Positions 10,421 to 23,356 of a DNA stretch of 64,000 nucleotides are shown piece after piece. Below the pieces are notes generated by a model, which worked only from the letters and a program-made list of their open reading frames with translations, was not told where the DNA came from and ran no database searches. The stretch is from Leptasterias polaris. Its lineage: Eukaryota > Echinodermata > Asteroidea > Forcipulatida > Asteriidae. The stretch covers positions 1,116,001 to 1,180,000 of the forward strand of contig JAZGTN010000089.1 in assembly GCA_037783415.1 (NCBI GenBank). Reading direction: 5' to 3'. The position numbers and the translations under genes are program-made. Within the stretch, counting starts at the first letter, position 1; the number at the start of each line of letters is the position of its first letter.

Positions 10421-12490
10421 CATTCTCTAGATATACTCATGGAGGAAGGACTTGATCAATCACATATGAAAAATCATCTTTGTAAAACCCCCCTCACAAA
10501 AGCTCAAATAAGAACTGCCGGTAGCATCACCTTCATTTATGATGATGACACCTACCAAACATGAGAAGCAGACTTTGAAAAATCACCTTCAGTTATAGCG
10601 TCTTACTTTGTGGTAATGACAGCCAACTGCCACATTTATGTGTGTGTAACACAAAACAAACCCTCTTTAACCGCTGGTAAGAAACTCCCAGTTGTATAGC
10701 ACATTTGTTTTTGATGATAAATATACATCCTGCCATAAGGCCTGACGTTCTCTATTTGAAGACAATGAATATAAATGAAGCATTGAGAAACTGTCTTCAT
10801 AAGACTGTTTTTGACTTTGGCATCTTTTGAAGATGTTACTGATCTACATGTATCAATCTGGGCTCTGTGATCTGGGTATGTACACAACACGATTCACAGT
10901 TTACTAATTTATTCGCCAATCTAGTAATAATGGTGGTGCAATAGAAAACTTTCAAAGTAATCCAAGTTTGAATGTAACTTCTAAACTTTATCTTATCGTC
11001 TGATTCAAACTTCAGGATAAATCGCCATTTGTTTTTTAATATTATTCACAAATTTGTATTATCTCAGTTTACTTCATTGCATCTGATGAAGTGGTTACTG
11101 CTATGAAAGCTCCTGCACATTTTTTGTAATAAGTTATTCTTCAAATGCTGACTACTGTCCTTGGTTTATCTATCAAACTAAGAAGGTTATACCTGTCTTT
11201 GTTTTGCATTTTTGTGCTATTTGATGTTTATTTTTATTTTTTTATTTTTTTACCAAATGAAATGGACCCATATGAACTTGGAGAATGCTAAACTCAATTG
11301 TCATCTGTGTCTGTTGGGACAACGTTTCTGTCAACATTAGACATAGAATAGCAATATTGAATGACAAGCCTGTATGGCAATTAACCAGATAGACCAATGG
11401 GAAAGCTGAAATTGTTCATTGTTAAGAAAATGACTGTATGCACGAATTGCCTCAAAGTAGATATGCACAGCACTGTCCTGGTTCTATTTTTATGAATGAA
11501 TCATAAGGTAGGATCATAAATTGATTGTTGTCATCCTATTGCTGATTTAAAGGCCAAATTATCAAGAAAGATACAATAAAAGTCACGTGTGAAAGTTTCA
11601 GCTGAATACCAAATCTACTTGTTGAGAAAACAGCAAAAAACTGTCACAGTGTTTTCATCAAGAATGTCAAATCCATCAGTGTTTAGCAAGGGCACAGCGG
11701 GTACAAACATTGTAATACAAGGGTGCAAAATGATTGAGGTTTTGAAAAGAGCCAAACTCTACAATAAAACAGTGCAGCCAAAGGAAGCTGAAAGGAAAAT
11801 TGTTTGGGCCTTTTACTTTAATTTTTTTATAATTCAGTTAAGCAATCAACATTCTTATATTTGACTGTTCTTACAAAAAAAACAGAAACAAGAGAAAAAA
11901 AACGCCAAAAACAGAGGAGAGAAGCAACAGAAACCAAGCAATTATTGGGCATCTTTTTTGCATCACGATATTGAGTAATCATGGTTTGCTGATCATGTAC
12001 AGGGGACATGACATTACAAAAATAAAAAGACAGTTTTTGCTATTCCCGGATGATAGGGAAAAAAACATAATGGAAAGCAAATAACACTTACAGTTGACAA
12101 AAAACCTTCACTTTTCCAGGCATTCTATTATCCATGACCAGGCATAATTTGGTATGGCTAAATGAACCATTTAAATTTGTTATTATAAAAGTCAGGACAT
12201 AACTTCTGTTTCCATAGTGACAGGGTAACTGTGTAAACAAATTAACAATTAAGGCAACTAAAAATCAACCATAAAATCAAATGACTTCACCAAGATAACT
12301 TGCATTTTTATGAGAATGTTCCACATGGCTACCCTTTATCATTCATGGAAAAGGTAAATCAGTCTGGTCCCTTCACTCTTTCTATCCTTACAACATTAAA
12401 ACAAAACAGACACCAGTTTTACAGTTTGTTAGAGCAGTTCAGTTTGTTAGTAACCAGCAACACTCGTCATTATTTCACCAGACGAAAGAC
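10421..12490. other. Intergenic between lectin genes; contains a dispersed repeat
   Basis: Holds the 3' flank of lectin gene 1 (duplicated after gene 2) and a repeat at about 11555-11705 (AAAGATACAATAAAAGTCACG ... GTTGAGAAAACAGC). That repeat recurs at 32930-33085, with a remnant near 47755-47820. Short ORFs on both strands have no recognisable content. Confidence 0.55.
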
Positions 12491-12502
12491 TCAGTTTATA
12501 AC
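12491..12502 (+). promoter_or_regulatory. TATA-like element upstream of lectin gene 2
   Basis: AGTTTATAACATAAAG lies about 80 bp before the ATG in the block shared with gene 1. A pyrimidine tract ending CCTTTTCAG at about 12550 could instead be a splice acceptor for an upstream exon; gene 1 lacks it. Confidence 0.3.
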
Positions 12503-12572
12503 ATAAAGACCAAAGAAATTGGTAGCGCTTTTGTCTGACATCTCCTTTTCAGTATTCCATCAAAAAGTGAAA

Positions 12573-13106
12573 ATGGTGAAAAGATTAGGCTTTGTGGCTG
12601 CAGTTTGCCTTAACATTGTCTTGATTCAATTTAAGGTAAACGCAGAGTCTGCTTGCCCCAGTGACTGGGTTCAGTTTGGTTCCTCCTGCTACTTATTTCA
12701 TGACATCAGATCTACAATGAACGAAACAAAAACCTACTGTCAACAAAGAGGTGGAGCAATCCTTAAGATTGAATCTTCAGAAGAAAATGACTTTATCACG
12801 GTTGAGATGGGACCACGCCGCATGTCTACTATTTGGATTGACTGCAATGCTAAAAACACAGATGAACTCTGCTATACTGCTGATCACACACTTACATCTT
12901 ACGAGAGCTGGACCACAGCTAATTCTTATGGCAATGGAAACTGTGTTGTAATATCGTCCAACAGTGACTGGTACACTACAGATTGTACAGATATGGAGGG
13001 AACCGCCTGTGAGATGAACATCATCCCACCAGAAGTCAACCCTACAAACCCAACCTCAATAACATCATGCTATGTTTTTGATGATAATGGCCACCTACCA
13101 CTCTAA
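12573..13106 (+). CDS. Secreted C-type lectin-like protein, copy 2
   Basis: A 177-residue product starting MVKRLGF. The frame is open upstream to 12519, but this Met gives a proper signal peptide (LGFVAAVCLNIVLIQF, cut near VNAES) and aligns with gene 1. It has the same domain as gene 1, with the CPSDW start, IWIDC, the extra ELCY cysteine, WYTTDC and ACEMN. The loop that normally binds ligand reads SWTTANSYGNGNC then VVISSNSDW, against RWTSGNPYGNGNC and AAVHLNGVW in gene 1. The C-terminus is shortened by a one-base indel near the stop. Gene 1 and gene 2 differ at about two dozen replacement codons and only about two silent ones. Confidence 0.85.
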   Translation: MVKRLGFVAAVCLNIVLIQFKVNAESACPSDWVQFGSSCYLFHDIRSTMNETKTYCQQRGGAILKIESSEENDFITVEMGPRRMSTIWIDCNAKNTDELCYTADHTLTSYESWTTANSYGNGNCVVISSNSDWYTTDCTDMEGTACEMNIIPPEVNPTNPTSITSCYVFDDNGHLPL

Positions 13107-14373
13107 GATGGTAACAATCTTTAGATACATCCATGGAGAACACATCATGAAAAAGCTCAAAACAAACCATCTTGACCAACAAAGGCTTTTAAGAAACTGA
13201 CAACAAGTGTCATGTCTTTGTCTAAGATGTTAATGGCTGCCTACCACATACAACACATGACAACCTGCCTTTGAAAAACTGTCTTTAACACTGTCAAGAA
13301 ACTGAGATCATAAATGCCATGCAGCCTACCCAGATCCATTGGATGCAACAAGATCTTTTACCTGAAGATGATGAGCACAAACATAACTACTCAGAAACTG
13401 CCGGCAATAAACTATTTCTTGGCTTTGGCTTAAACAGTTTTGAAGATGTACATAACTGTTAGTCTGGGTTCTATGATCTGGGTATGTAAACACAACATTT
13501 CAAATTTTTCTTATTCAATAACTTATTCATCTAGTCACAGCGGTAGAAATAGAAAACCTAGATCCATGTAATCCAAGTATTGAATTGAACTTCTGTAACT
13601 TCAAATTTTGTGGGATTACAACTTAAATATATTTTAATTCAAGTTTTGACATCATTCACAAGTTTGTATTTCCTTGCACTTGCATTTTGTGGTATTTCAT
13701 AGATAATGTAAATTTATGTTTTAATTAACAAAATGGACTCAATCAAAAGAACTAGAACAAGGAGAATACTTAGCACCATTGTCATTTGGTGTCTGCTGTG
13801 GATGCCATCTGTGTCAGCTGTACACATACAGTGTCAATTCCAAAGATTGTAAAACGCTGCAGTCGAAAGATGGTGACTGGGACTGAAATGTGAAGTATGC
13901 TATGGATGCAATATTAGTAAGCAACTCTTTTGATGCAACAATACATCAGTGTAGACAATGACCATTGCTATCAATGATATAACAAAACATTTACTTGCTG
14001 AAATGGCGCCCATGTCATACTTCAGGTTCTAACAATAGATAGAGCTCCAGTTGCACATCTTGCGCCTTGCGGTTCTAAACAATTTTCGATGATTACCATG
14101 TGACACACCTATATGGCAATATAATCAGACAGAACAATGGGAAAGCTGAAATAGCCATCAGATAAAATGGCAGCATGCAAGAATTGCCTCAAGGCAGATA
14201 TGCACAGCATTGTCCTGGTTCTATTTTTATGATTAGATCAAATTTAAGGCCTAACAGTTCTGAAATATTCTATTATGTATTTAAATAATTTAAAATATCG
14301 CACAATCATATCATCTTAAGTTTTAAATAAGTTTCATTGTTTCACTGTTCTCCTAGGTTTTTAAGAATCCATT
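13107..14373. other. 3' flank of lectin gene 2
   Basis: Noncoding. AATAAA at about 13406 is a candidate poly(A) signal. The right part (14130-14235) repeats the gene 1 flank. No ORF is supported. Confidence 0.5.
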
Positions 14374-14637
14374 AGCCCTCTTCACACTACCAAGCAAATT
14401 CCCAGGAAATTCCTGGGGAGCTTTGTAACACTGCCACCACCACATTTTCATTTTACACTTGATGCAATTTCCCTGAGGAAAGTTAACACCTTATAAACCC
14501 TCATCTCGCTTAGTTCCTCTCCCGATATGGAGAAATTGTTTCCTTGGAAACGCTTATTACTCGAGAGATTGCCAAGGCAATTCAAATGTGGAAAGGTCAA
14601 AACTTTTGCGGGAAAGTCATCTAGTGTAAAGGGGGCT
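14374..14637. mobile_element. MITE with 16-bp inverted ends
   Basis: The left end AGCCCTCTTCACACTA and right end TAGTGTAAAGGGGGCT are inverted copies with two mismatches. A shorter inverted pair (AATTTCCCTGAGGAAA) lies inside. No clear target duplication is visible. The minus ORF inside it is not a gene. Confidence 0.65.
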
Positions 14638-14944
14638 GATGTAAATGTGGTAAATGTTACTATGGATTGTATTTTTTTACGTTTGACGTTCACCGATGTT
14701 TAGTAATCAGGTGATCCTACAAGCTGGTTGTGAAATCCTCAGCATGTAACTCACACCATTTCGGAAATATTGATAGTTATTAATGCAGGTCAAAGGTCAG
14801 CTCAATAAGTCACAGTTGCCCAGATGCACAATGCGTCGACTATAAAATGCACAATAACAAAGGACAACTTGTACAAATGAAAACTCAACAAATAAACCAG
14901 TAGCCCCTAATAACCTTTGATCAACCTTTGATTAATCCATCCTC

Positions 14945-15045
14945 GTATAGGCATGGGGGAGGGGCAATCCATAATGTACGGGGAGGGGCTATCGGTAAAG
15001 TAGGGAAAGGAGCGATCATGATGCGGGGAGGGGGGGGGGGGGTTG
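14945..15045 (+). repeat. G-rich degenerate tandem repeat
   Basis: Repeats of GGGGAGGGGC-type units spaced about 30 bp apart end in an uninterrupted G tract. The strand could form G-quadruplexes. Confidence 0.6.
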
Positions 15046-15269
15046 GTTAACTAGTTCCCCAATTTCAGGAGGACATTATGCATTATGTATTGGAAAATGA
15101 GTGTATCACACAATCTTGATTTCTTGTTTTCTAATGCCTGCAGACAACAACATGAAGAAACATCTACAAAAATTGTAATTTTTTTTTACAGTTTTCACAA
15201 AGTTTAACAGATTTTTTGCAAACAGAAAATATATATAGAAGTAGAACTAATCATGTATTTTAATAGATG

Positions 15270-15485
15270 TAAAATTTGTTTCGGGATAAAGAATATTACT
15301 TGGTGCTACCCATACTCCACTGGTGTTGCTTAAAAGATGATACTCAGTACTTCCCTGATTCTTGTGAAAAAATTCCATGGAAAGTTCTGGGTACTCGGTA
15401 TTTTCCAATTCTTGTGTATACAGTCTCCACTGTGCTTATAACACATCAGTGTGTGGGTAAAACCAAAAAGTGTGATTCTTTATAA
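15270..15485 (+). mobile_element. SINE-body-like fragment
   Basis: Contains AAGTTCTGGGTACTCGGTATTTTCC and CTTATAACACATCAGTGTG, similar to the body after the tRNA-like head at 38285-38450. The ORF through it has no protein signature. Confidence 0.45.
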
Positions 15486-15489
15486 GTTT

Positions 15490-17160
15490 ATTTACAATAA
15501 AAATGTGTCATATTGTGTTTAAGTCTTAAAAAACAATGAGTTAAAAATGATTCACAACCTGGAGAAATTTGTTTCGTAAATTGAAAACGAATGGAATTAT
15601 CGGAATGCCAGCCAGCCAGTTAGCAAGAACGATGCTAATTCCGAATGGTTGACGTCAACAAAATCCATCAAGTATTGTCTATTTTTGTTAACACTTGATG
15701 ACATCACGGCAAACTCATACAAACATCTTTGCTGGGATTGTTTGTCTCGTTGCCATGGTAGCAAAGACACTATCCGTAGTGATGCTAATAAACATCACCT
15801 ACGAACCAAAGTGATCACATTCATCCTAATGAAATTATCACAGCTAGAGAACTGAGACACTTAAATTAGCTGTATCACATGGTAAACATTTTTGTTTGGT
15901 TTCCCTGTTGCCATAGTGATGCGTTTGTTCATCTAAATCTAAACATAACATCTGATGTTATAAAACTTTTCTCATTCCACCCCCCTCCAAATTAGAGGGT
16001 TGAATGGCCTTCATACATTGTCAATTGTTCTTATCACATGCTGAGAAAAACCTTTTCAAACTGTCCAAACTTTTCTAGACGATAATTTACGATAAATATC
16101 AGCAAACAAATAATGCCTCCAATTTACCGTAGGACAACTGCAAATTGTTAGTATATTTGTATTTCTTCACATGTCAATTGTGATGTGATAAATAAATTGG
16201 TGTAAATTGAATTGAATTGTGTTGAATGAATCTCAGCTTACAAGTCTCAGTGTGTCATAAGGCCCATCAAGTTATTTTCTTTTAAAACTATTTTTTGAGG
16301 GAATCACATTCTAATATTCACCATAAGACGCTTTGAGACATTTACATTTACGTCTGTAGAGTCTAGAGACAGATTTCAAAATCATTTAGCAATCAGAAGA
16401 GGGCTTGTTGCACAAACTGTAACAAGTTTGACATTTTGAGAGCTACAGTGTCTTCAACACGCCATAATAGCAAACAAGACACCCGCCAATACGTAAATGT
16501 CTTAAGTGGCTGTTGTCACTTCATCAGTACAACTAGGAACGACAAGGAAAGGTTCAAACCGTACAGACCTGCTTACCATCAAACTTTGCTAGGCTAAAAA
16601 TGGTTACCACTTTAAATAATATGTGATGTATAATATATATTTGTGACTGGTTCCCTGTAAATTCTTGCTTAGCAGAAACAAAATTGCTAAGCACGATGTT
16701 ATCTTAAGAACTTTGAAACTAATGCATTATATTTCAACCCTAGCAGAGTCTTTCTCAATGGCTACATACAGACTCTGCTTGGGTCAACGTGAAGCATGTA
16801 AAAAAATAAAAATAAATATTACAGGTGACAAATATGGAACAGCATAGCACGGTTCAGATTTAAGTTATCTTCAATTTCTAAATTTTATTTTTTTCTACAA
16901 CTAATAATATTCTTATGCCACTTGATTAATCTTTGCTTGGAGCATTTTTAAAAAAAATATTATAAAGCACATTTCATTTTGTCAATGCATGTTTACTTGA
17001 AAACAAGTCACTTTAACATCATTCTAGGGCCTGATGCACATTATAAAAAGTAGTCAAGTTTTCTTTCACAAAAATATTTTTTCTTTAGGCAAAGGAAGAT
17101 GATTAACTTTTGGATGGATCATTAGATAAATTCTTCTTTTTTCTTCAAAATTATACAAAA
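15490..17160. other. Noncoding, AT-rich
   Basis: No gene is seen. There is an (AATTG)n-like tract near 16190-16230 and a short piece of the 'GCTTAGCA' palindromic family near 16660-16700. Confidence 0.45.
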
Positions 17161-17164
17161 AAGT

Positions 17165-17300
17165 CAGTTAAAAAACAAGTTGGTAGAGCACTGGCATGAT
17201 TCCAGAGGTCGTTGGTTCAAATCCCACTCTAGTCAATTTGTCTTTGTTCAACCCAAAATCATTTAAAATTTACACAGTCAGTTTCTCTTGTGGTTTATTA
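17165..17300 (+). mobile_element. tRNA-derived SINE head
   Basis: GTTGGTAGAGCACTGG is a pol III A-box and GGTTCAAATCCCACTCT a B-box, at tRNA-like spacing. The flanks do not form a tRNA acceptor stem, so this is a SINE or tRNA pseudogene rather than a tRNA gene. A short body follows. Confidence 0.6.
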
Positions 17301-17539
17301 TTTGATATAAAAAACAAAACAGATAAACACAATTTCCTGTATTTTGGTTATGATGTAACGGATTCAACAATGGACTCTTTGCTTATTCAAAACAAACCTT
17401 TTTCCAGCTTTAAACAATTACTTCAACAATATTTAGTTGTTGTTCTTGGTCAAGGTCTCCCTGCATTATTGACTAGCTTCTTACAAGTCTCTCTAATAAT
17501 AACCCGCTTCTGCAACCAAAATTGGGTGTCATGACATGA

Positions 17540-19470
17540 CATGTTTACTGTTTCCCTTGACGCGTGAAGTTCATTGTTACTGTGCGCTTTGAGTTCAAGA
17601 CTAAGCACTTCTACACACGAGTTTCGTAAAGTTTCAACGTTAAAGTTTTACTCTCCAGATTCCCCTTTTGACCAAGTTTATTGCCGTTTTAAGGTATGTA
17701 GACCTTATTCATCTTTTGTAAGATTACGTCAGGATTTGGCAGGTTCGATCTGTGGGTTTGCAATACTCCGTAATATGACGTTTTAGATCGTTTGTTGTTT
17801 AATCCTCCGTACAGTTACTGCCTAGATATGGTTGCATGTATTCAGTGCGGGAAGCCTGCGCCATTGTTTTAGGGGTGCGCGGGTCTTGCGTAGGACTTTC
17901 CCTTCTTCAGTTCTCATTATCGCTGGTGGTTTTTAATTGTTGGAGATTAAGATTTATCTACGTTTTGTTCAGGTGTTTACTAATTTCCATGTTAGTTGAT
18001 TCATATTGTTGTTCTTCGATATACGAGGCGATTTACAACGCACTACTTTTTGCTTTTTGGATGGAAGTTAGTTAGCAGGGCTACACTCGTTCAGTGTCGC
18101 GGATTGATATGTTGTCTGTGTAAGTTGGTGATTCGCCGCCCAGAGTTAGTCTCGCCGTCAGTCGTCTATAAGTTTTAGCTAGGCCAATATAGTTAGGCTG
18201 TGTTTTTGCACTTATGTTTATTTCCAGCAAGGATTTGAGCAGTCTAAGTTTCCTTGTATTTTTGCACAATTTCAGAGTAAGTTAGCTAGAATAAGGAAGA
18301 TTTGCCTCAGTTTGCAATTGCAGTGTGTACCTGTACTTACATGTACAAGGTTTCTTTTTTGTTCTTGTTTCGGGAAATCACACACAGTTGTTGAATTTTA
18401 TACAAATAGTTTAAAGGAGCTGAATAGAAATAAAGCAGTTGAACAGTTTAAAGCAGCTTTCTTCATCAATTTATTGCAACAACGTGGTAAAACTTTATGA
18501 TCTCGTCACATCGGGTGCTATTTAGACATCCACATAAGCAATTTTTCTTTTTACGCAGATTAAGTAAAAATAACATAGAAAACACACGCACACGCACATA
18601 GAAAGACAATGCCTTAGAAAGTCAAGGCTTGGTTTAACAAAATGTGTTGGAGGAACACCTTATTACAAAAAACTGTGACAGTTTCACAGATGCTGGCTGT
18701 ATGTGTTATTGATCTGACAGTCCAGTGGAGGGGAATGGAAAACATTGTAAGTGTGAAACCCGAAGGCTAAACACGTTATATCCACTAATAATATTGAATG
18801 GCTAACACCAACTCATGATGAAACGGAACTAGGACTGGTACTGCCTGTGGTTCGGTTCTTTTCCAACCCACTTGTTTTAAAGGGAAACTCTGAAATGCAT
18901 AATGGAGTACTAAATTAAAGGTACAACGATACTGCTTTCATATTGACTGAATATTAAAGGGCTTTTACTGTGGTTCATCCAGCTTGATTTTCTTCCATTT
19001 GTTTCAAAAGAAGCACAAACAAGACATTAAAGGAAACATAGTCTGATGCCTCTTTAATGTCATGAAAATTGCTACTATTTATTGCAGTTGCACATGGGAA
19101 ACACAACTTATTGAAGTGGTAGGTGTAATAAAACATGTCTTTTATCTTCCAGTTAATTTTAAGATTTACCATGATATTAATTCTACAACATTTCTTTGAG
19201 AGATCATTAGAAGAACAAAAATTGTCATTGATAAAAAATTTACAGCGAAACAAAATCAAATAAAAAATTTAATGTAAGTGCTAGCAGATAAGTCAGGCCC
19301 ATAACAGCATGCTTTTCACATCTAGGATTAATTTATACCTTGGATTAACGAATTTCCTCAATTAATTTTTATCTTGTAAACCGGATATCCTGGCAAAATT
19401 TAAATAATTAAACTAAAGACTGTCATGTTTATTTTCATTTAAAATATGTAAAATTTTTGACATTTATTTT
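17540..19470. other. Noncoding stretch with locally raised GC and dense short ORFs
   Basis: About 17570-18480 is less AT-rich than its surroundings and open in several frames, but no domain is recognisable. A very short reading at 17828 (MVACIQCGKPAPLF then stop) looks zinc-knuckle-like but goes nowhere. It could be a decayed retroelement; this is a guess. Confidence 0.3.
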
Positions 19471-19479
19471 TAAATATTG

Positions 19480-19680
19480 GGTTTCAGTTTCAAGGAATGC
19501 TTCTACAAAGTGCAACCCCATTGGGGTTTTCCTTCCACATCTTTAACTGAGCATGTGAAATAAAGTAAATAAATAAATTAATAAAAACATAAATAAATAA
19601 AAAAATAAAAAAATAATAGGCCTAATAATAATAACAAATTAAAAAAATAAAACTATAAAAAAAAGAATTAGTGTTTTTCT
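19480..19680 (+). mobile_element. 3' tail of a non-LTR retroelement
   Basis: CCTTCCACATCTTTAACTG then GAGCATGTGAAATAAAG leads into a long A-rich AATA/AAATA tail, as retroposed copies end. No coding part remains. Confidence 0.4.
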
Positions 19681-20529
19681 GCAATATTTACAAATCATTA
19701 TAGGAAAGTAAATGACACATGGGAATGTAAAACATGGAGTTATAGTTTGTTTTGCTACAGCGGCAAGCTTCTGGACAAAATGCAAAAAATCACAGGGCTG
19801 TAGGTCCCTCTGGCTTTGCAGTTTGAGTTTCTGTACATGAGGCAGCTTATAGATAGGAGTAACTAGGTTTTAATCAAGACAACAGTCGAACAAGAAAGCA
19901 TTGACAATTGATGATAACAGATAAAAATAGAAAAGCATAAGAAAGACGTGTTATATATTGTCTTCCAGTGCATGAATACCTGTATGGCATGTTGGTAATT
20001 TTATACGCTCAGTGCATGTGGTTTGTAAATTCAGAAAACACAATATAGCCTAATATGAAAACAATCCTAAACTAATTAAAAATGCAAACACCTCACACGA
20101 ACTCACTCTGGCTGAGAACAAATTTGACTCCATAACTATAAATAGCACTAAAGGCATTTGATGTGGTTGCCAAGGTAACCCATGATGTCATCAGCGACAT
20201 TCTAACGATTACAAAAAGAATTCAAAGAGGGAGTGAACGACGCCAAAATAAAGATAATTGAATCACAGGAAGAGTTGTTGTATTGTTCCAAATGTCTGAT
20301 TGCCATTGTCCAACTTTCAGATTTATATAGGGAGCTTTTACTCACAGAATCCAAAGGTTGTTTGTGCAATAATTAAATAAATGAATGTAAGAATTCTTAA
20401 CCTTATTCTGTATTTGAAAAACCGTCTTCCATGGTATAACACACACATACATATCTTGCTCAGTTAGATTAGAATAAAGGGGGTAAATATTTCTTTTTTG
20501 AAAAATATTTTGTGCGTGCTATAAAAAAG

Positions 20530-20636
20530 CATTCATGGCTCTGCTTTACTAAGGAATTCTGCCCTGAAAAGCACACAATTATACGGGCCGTAAGCGCCAA
20601 TTCAGCGGTAAGCAGAGCCATGAAATTGGGCCCTGG
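20530..20636. mobile_element. Palindromic MITE ('GAAATTGGGCCC' family)
   Basis: TTCATGGCTCTGCTTTAC and its inverted partner GGTAAGCAGAGCCATGAA enclose about 60 bp. The right edge AAATTGGGCCC is shared with 5881-5966. Confidence 0.6.
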
Positions 20637-21075
20637 ACTCTGTAAAAATATTTATAAAAAACAACCTAGAAATCTATCATTGTTTCCTGCTATTTGGAAG
20701 TGGGGGTTGCCAACCTAAAGTAATCAATTTTTCTTCATATTGTGCACGAACTAGGAAATGGAAATTTCACAGTCAATTTAGTGCTCCAGTTTAAACAATG
20801 CCGACTGCAAGAAAGAATTCTGATGGACCTGTACGCTATGCAAGACAAAACTGCAGACTATTAGGGCAGACAAGGTCAGAAGGAGACAGAAACGTACAAT
20901 CAAAATTGTTTTCACTCTCACGGAGTGGAACTTTGGGGTTAAATTTAAGTTCTTGCATCATGTTCTCTGCTGATGGATTGAACGAAGTTCTCACTCAGTA
21001 AAATTCTCAAATTTCAGATGAGTGAAATTCTGATACTTGGGTTTGGAAGTGAAGTTTCCCAAACTTGGATTTGTT

Positions 21076-21800
21076 CAGGACTACCACCTATCACCATAGC
21101 AGATACATCTCTTGATTCAACTTCACACGCACGAGACCTGGGCGTCATCATCGATGATCAACTCACTATGAAAAAGCATATCAGTAATATCTGCCGAGCA
21201 TCATCTTTTGGTCTGCACAAAATTGGAAAAATCAGACAATATCTGGATCAATCGACAACGGAAAAATTAATTCATGCTTTTGTGATGAGTCGCATTGACA
21301 ATTATAACAGCCTCTTACACGGATTACCAGAATCACAAATTCAAAAACTCCAACGCGTACAAAATTCAGCAGCCAGACTCATCACTAGAACCCGATCACT
21401 TGAACCCATCACTCCAATCCTTCGCAATCTCCACTGGCTACCTGTTAAATCACGGATAGTTTCAAAGTCCTAACACTCACCCACAAATGCAAACACGGAT
21501 CAGCACCAGACTATCTCCAGGAATTAATACAAGACTATCACCCTCCGCGAAAACTTCGTTCCAGTTCGAAAGGTCTTCTCACAGCATATCCAGTCCACAC
21601 AAAGTTCTACGGTCAACGTTCCTTCCAATATGCTTCACCAAAACTATGGAACTCTCTTCCCAACAATGTCAAAGACTGTACAACGCTAGAACAATTTAAA
21701 TCAAAACTTAAAACCCATCTTTTTAATTAAAGAAGCGCATAGAGACTTTATTGTATTATGCGCTATACAAGAACTGCTTATTATTATTATTATTATTAAG
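21076..21800 (+). pseudogene. 5'-truncated L2-type LINE with frameshift
   Basis: The C-terminal third of an L2-clade reverse transcriptase polyprotein. The reading HARDLGVIIDD, HKIGKIRQYL, VQNSAARLITRTRS and ITPILRNLHWLPV runs to 21473. A one-base loss near 21463 (GTTTCAAAG where GTTTTCAAAG is expected) shifts it, and the next frame continues (VLTLTHKC, LWNSLPNNVKD, LKTHLFN) to a stop at 21728-21730. A short 3'UTR with GCGCTATACAAGAACTGC and an (ATT)n tail ends it. The truncation and tail fit target-primed reverse transcription. It is the same type as the copy at 26776-27723. Confidence 0.85.
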
Positions 21801-23355
21801 TAAAAAATAAATACGATTGCAAACTCTTATCAAACAATCTGTGGCGTATGCATAATGTGGCAATGGATTCACATTTGGAACCTATAGTTTTTTCCGAAGG
21901 CTTTTAAACAACCACTATAAACCTTTAATCCCTTACATTAAACATATTTGTGTATATTTGTTTTATGTAACGCAATCCATGAAAACAACACGATAAGCAT
22001 GTGTCACTGATATCTCCGAAGTCAAACTGGATCACAATTTCCAGAAACTGATTTTATCATTGATGAACACATTTCTGGACAAAGTAACACTCGCTTCTCA
22101 AATCTTACATAATTTCTAAGGGAGGAATTAACAAGAGAAAATATTGAATTCCAAATCGACAATCCAGTACACAACACTTTTCTTGTATAGAGATTGCATT
22201 CTATTTTAGTTATAACCTAAATAGAATGAGATGGGTATGATTTGTAAGTGTTTTCCTGCAGTACTGACTTTGCTTAGTAGGTTTGATTGAGGATAAGGCA
22301 CTAGAGCTAATGCTGGAGCAGGTGTTTTTCTTACGATGGTATCATCTGTTTTAATAGCTATGGCTTATGTCTGTCTCAATCCAACTTATGCAGTCTGTGA
22401 CAATAATGATAATAATAACAATAATAATATATTGTCTTGTATATAGTGCACATATCTACCAATAAGTTACTCAAGATGCTTAAACAAACAGAAACATTTT
22501 AAGACAGGTTTTTGAAGTTTTTGAATTATGAGACTGATTTATGTAGCACTTTATAATGGTTTACAATGTTCTGCAGCGCAGTCAGCAGCCACTGCCAGAA
22601 ACACCGGGGCAAACCCCTTCTCTTAAAGTGATAAGTGAAACTGGGTTCTTAACATGCATTACACAACATACAGGACATGATTGTTAATAATTGTTGTAGT
22701 TCATGTATTGTCTTTAATGCTTAAATCATAGACAATCTGAAAAACTGTTTGGATCTGTAGAATTTAATCTTAGTGGGGCAGATAGGGGAAATATTTGGCA
22801 GAATTGTGCATCTGGTGATACAAGCATGGAATTTGGCTCAAGGGCCGTCGCGGATTTGAATTTTGATATTTTTTTTTAAATGTTCACAATGGCTGCCGGT
22901 TGCTTGTTATTCTACCTGCATTTTTGACAAATCTGCGATGGCCCTTTAGCCAAATGTCTTTCTCATGACATCTCTGACTGTACCAAATTCCAAGCTTGTA
23001 TCATCAAGGCATATTCCCATCACCTACCTGCCGTAAAAACTTAATTATAAGAAACCCAAATTAACCGCAACGCCTAATGAATCTGACATTTTAATATAGT
23101 GCTTCCATATCTGTATTAGGAAATCAATAAAAATGAGTCCATCTTAGAGTTTAAACACCTTCTACATTATATTATCCCGCAAAGCCAGACTATATAAAGC
23201 CAACATCTACTAAACCCTTTAGGTCTTAGTGCTGTACTTGTAACTTTGTCATACAGGACTCCTACAAGAGGAATAAATATAGATGGCCTACATAATGCTA
23301 ATAATAGTCAATTATTTAAAGATAAATAGCAAACTACTCATTAGACTACCCATTC
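21801..23355. other. Noncoding; SINE-like piece inside
   Basis: No gene is seen. About 22540-22680 on the minus strand (read as GTAATGCATGTTAAGAACCC) resembles the common SINE body seen at 31210-31440. Confidence 0.4.
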
Positions 23356-23356
23356 T

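Larger units (their letters stand above)
9733..14235 (+). repeat. Tandem duplication carrying the two lectin genes
   Basis: The segments at about 9733-11490 and 12475-14235 match in order at an offset of about 2.74 kb: a 5' flank (CAGACGAAAG...TTTATA..AT.AAGACCAAAG), the coding sequence, and a 3' flank including ATGGGAAAGCTGAAAT and GATATGCACAGCA.TGTCCTGG. Coding regions are more similar than the flanks. Unequal crossover or segmental duplication followed by selection or conversion on the coding part is inferred. Confidence 0.8.
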
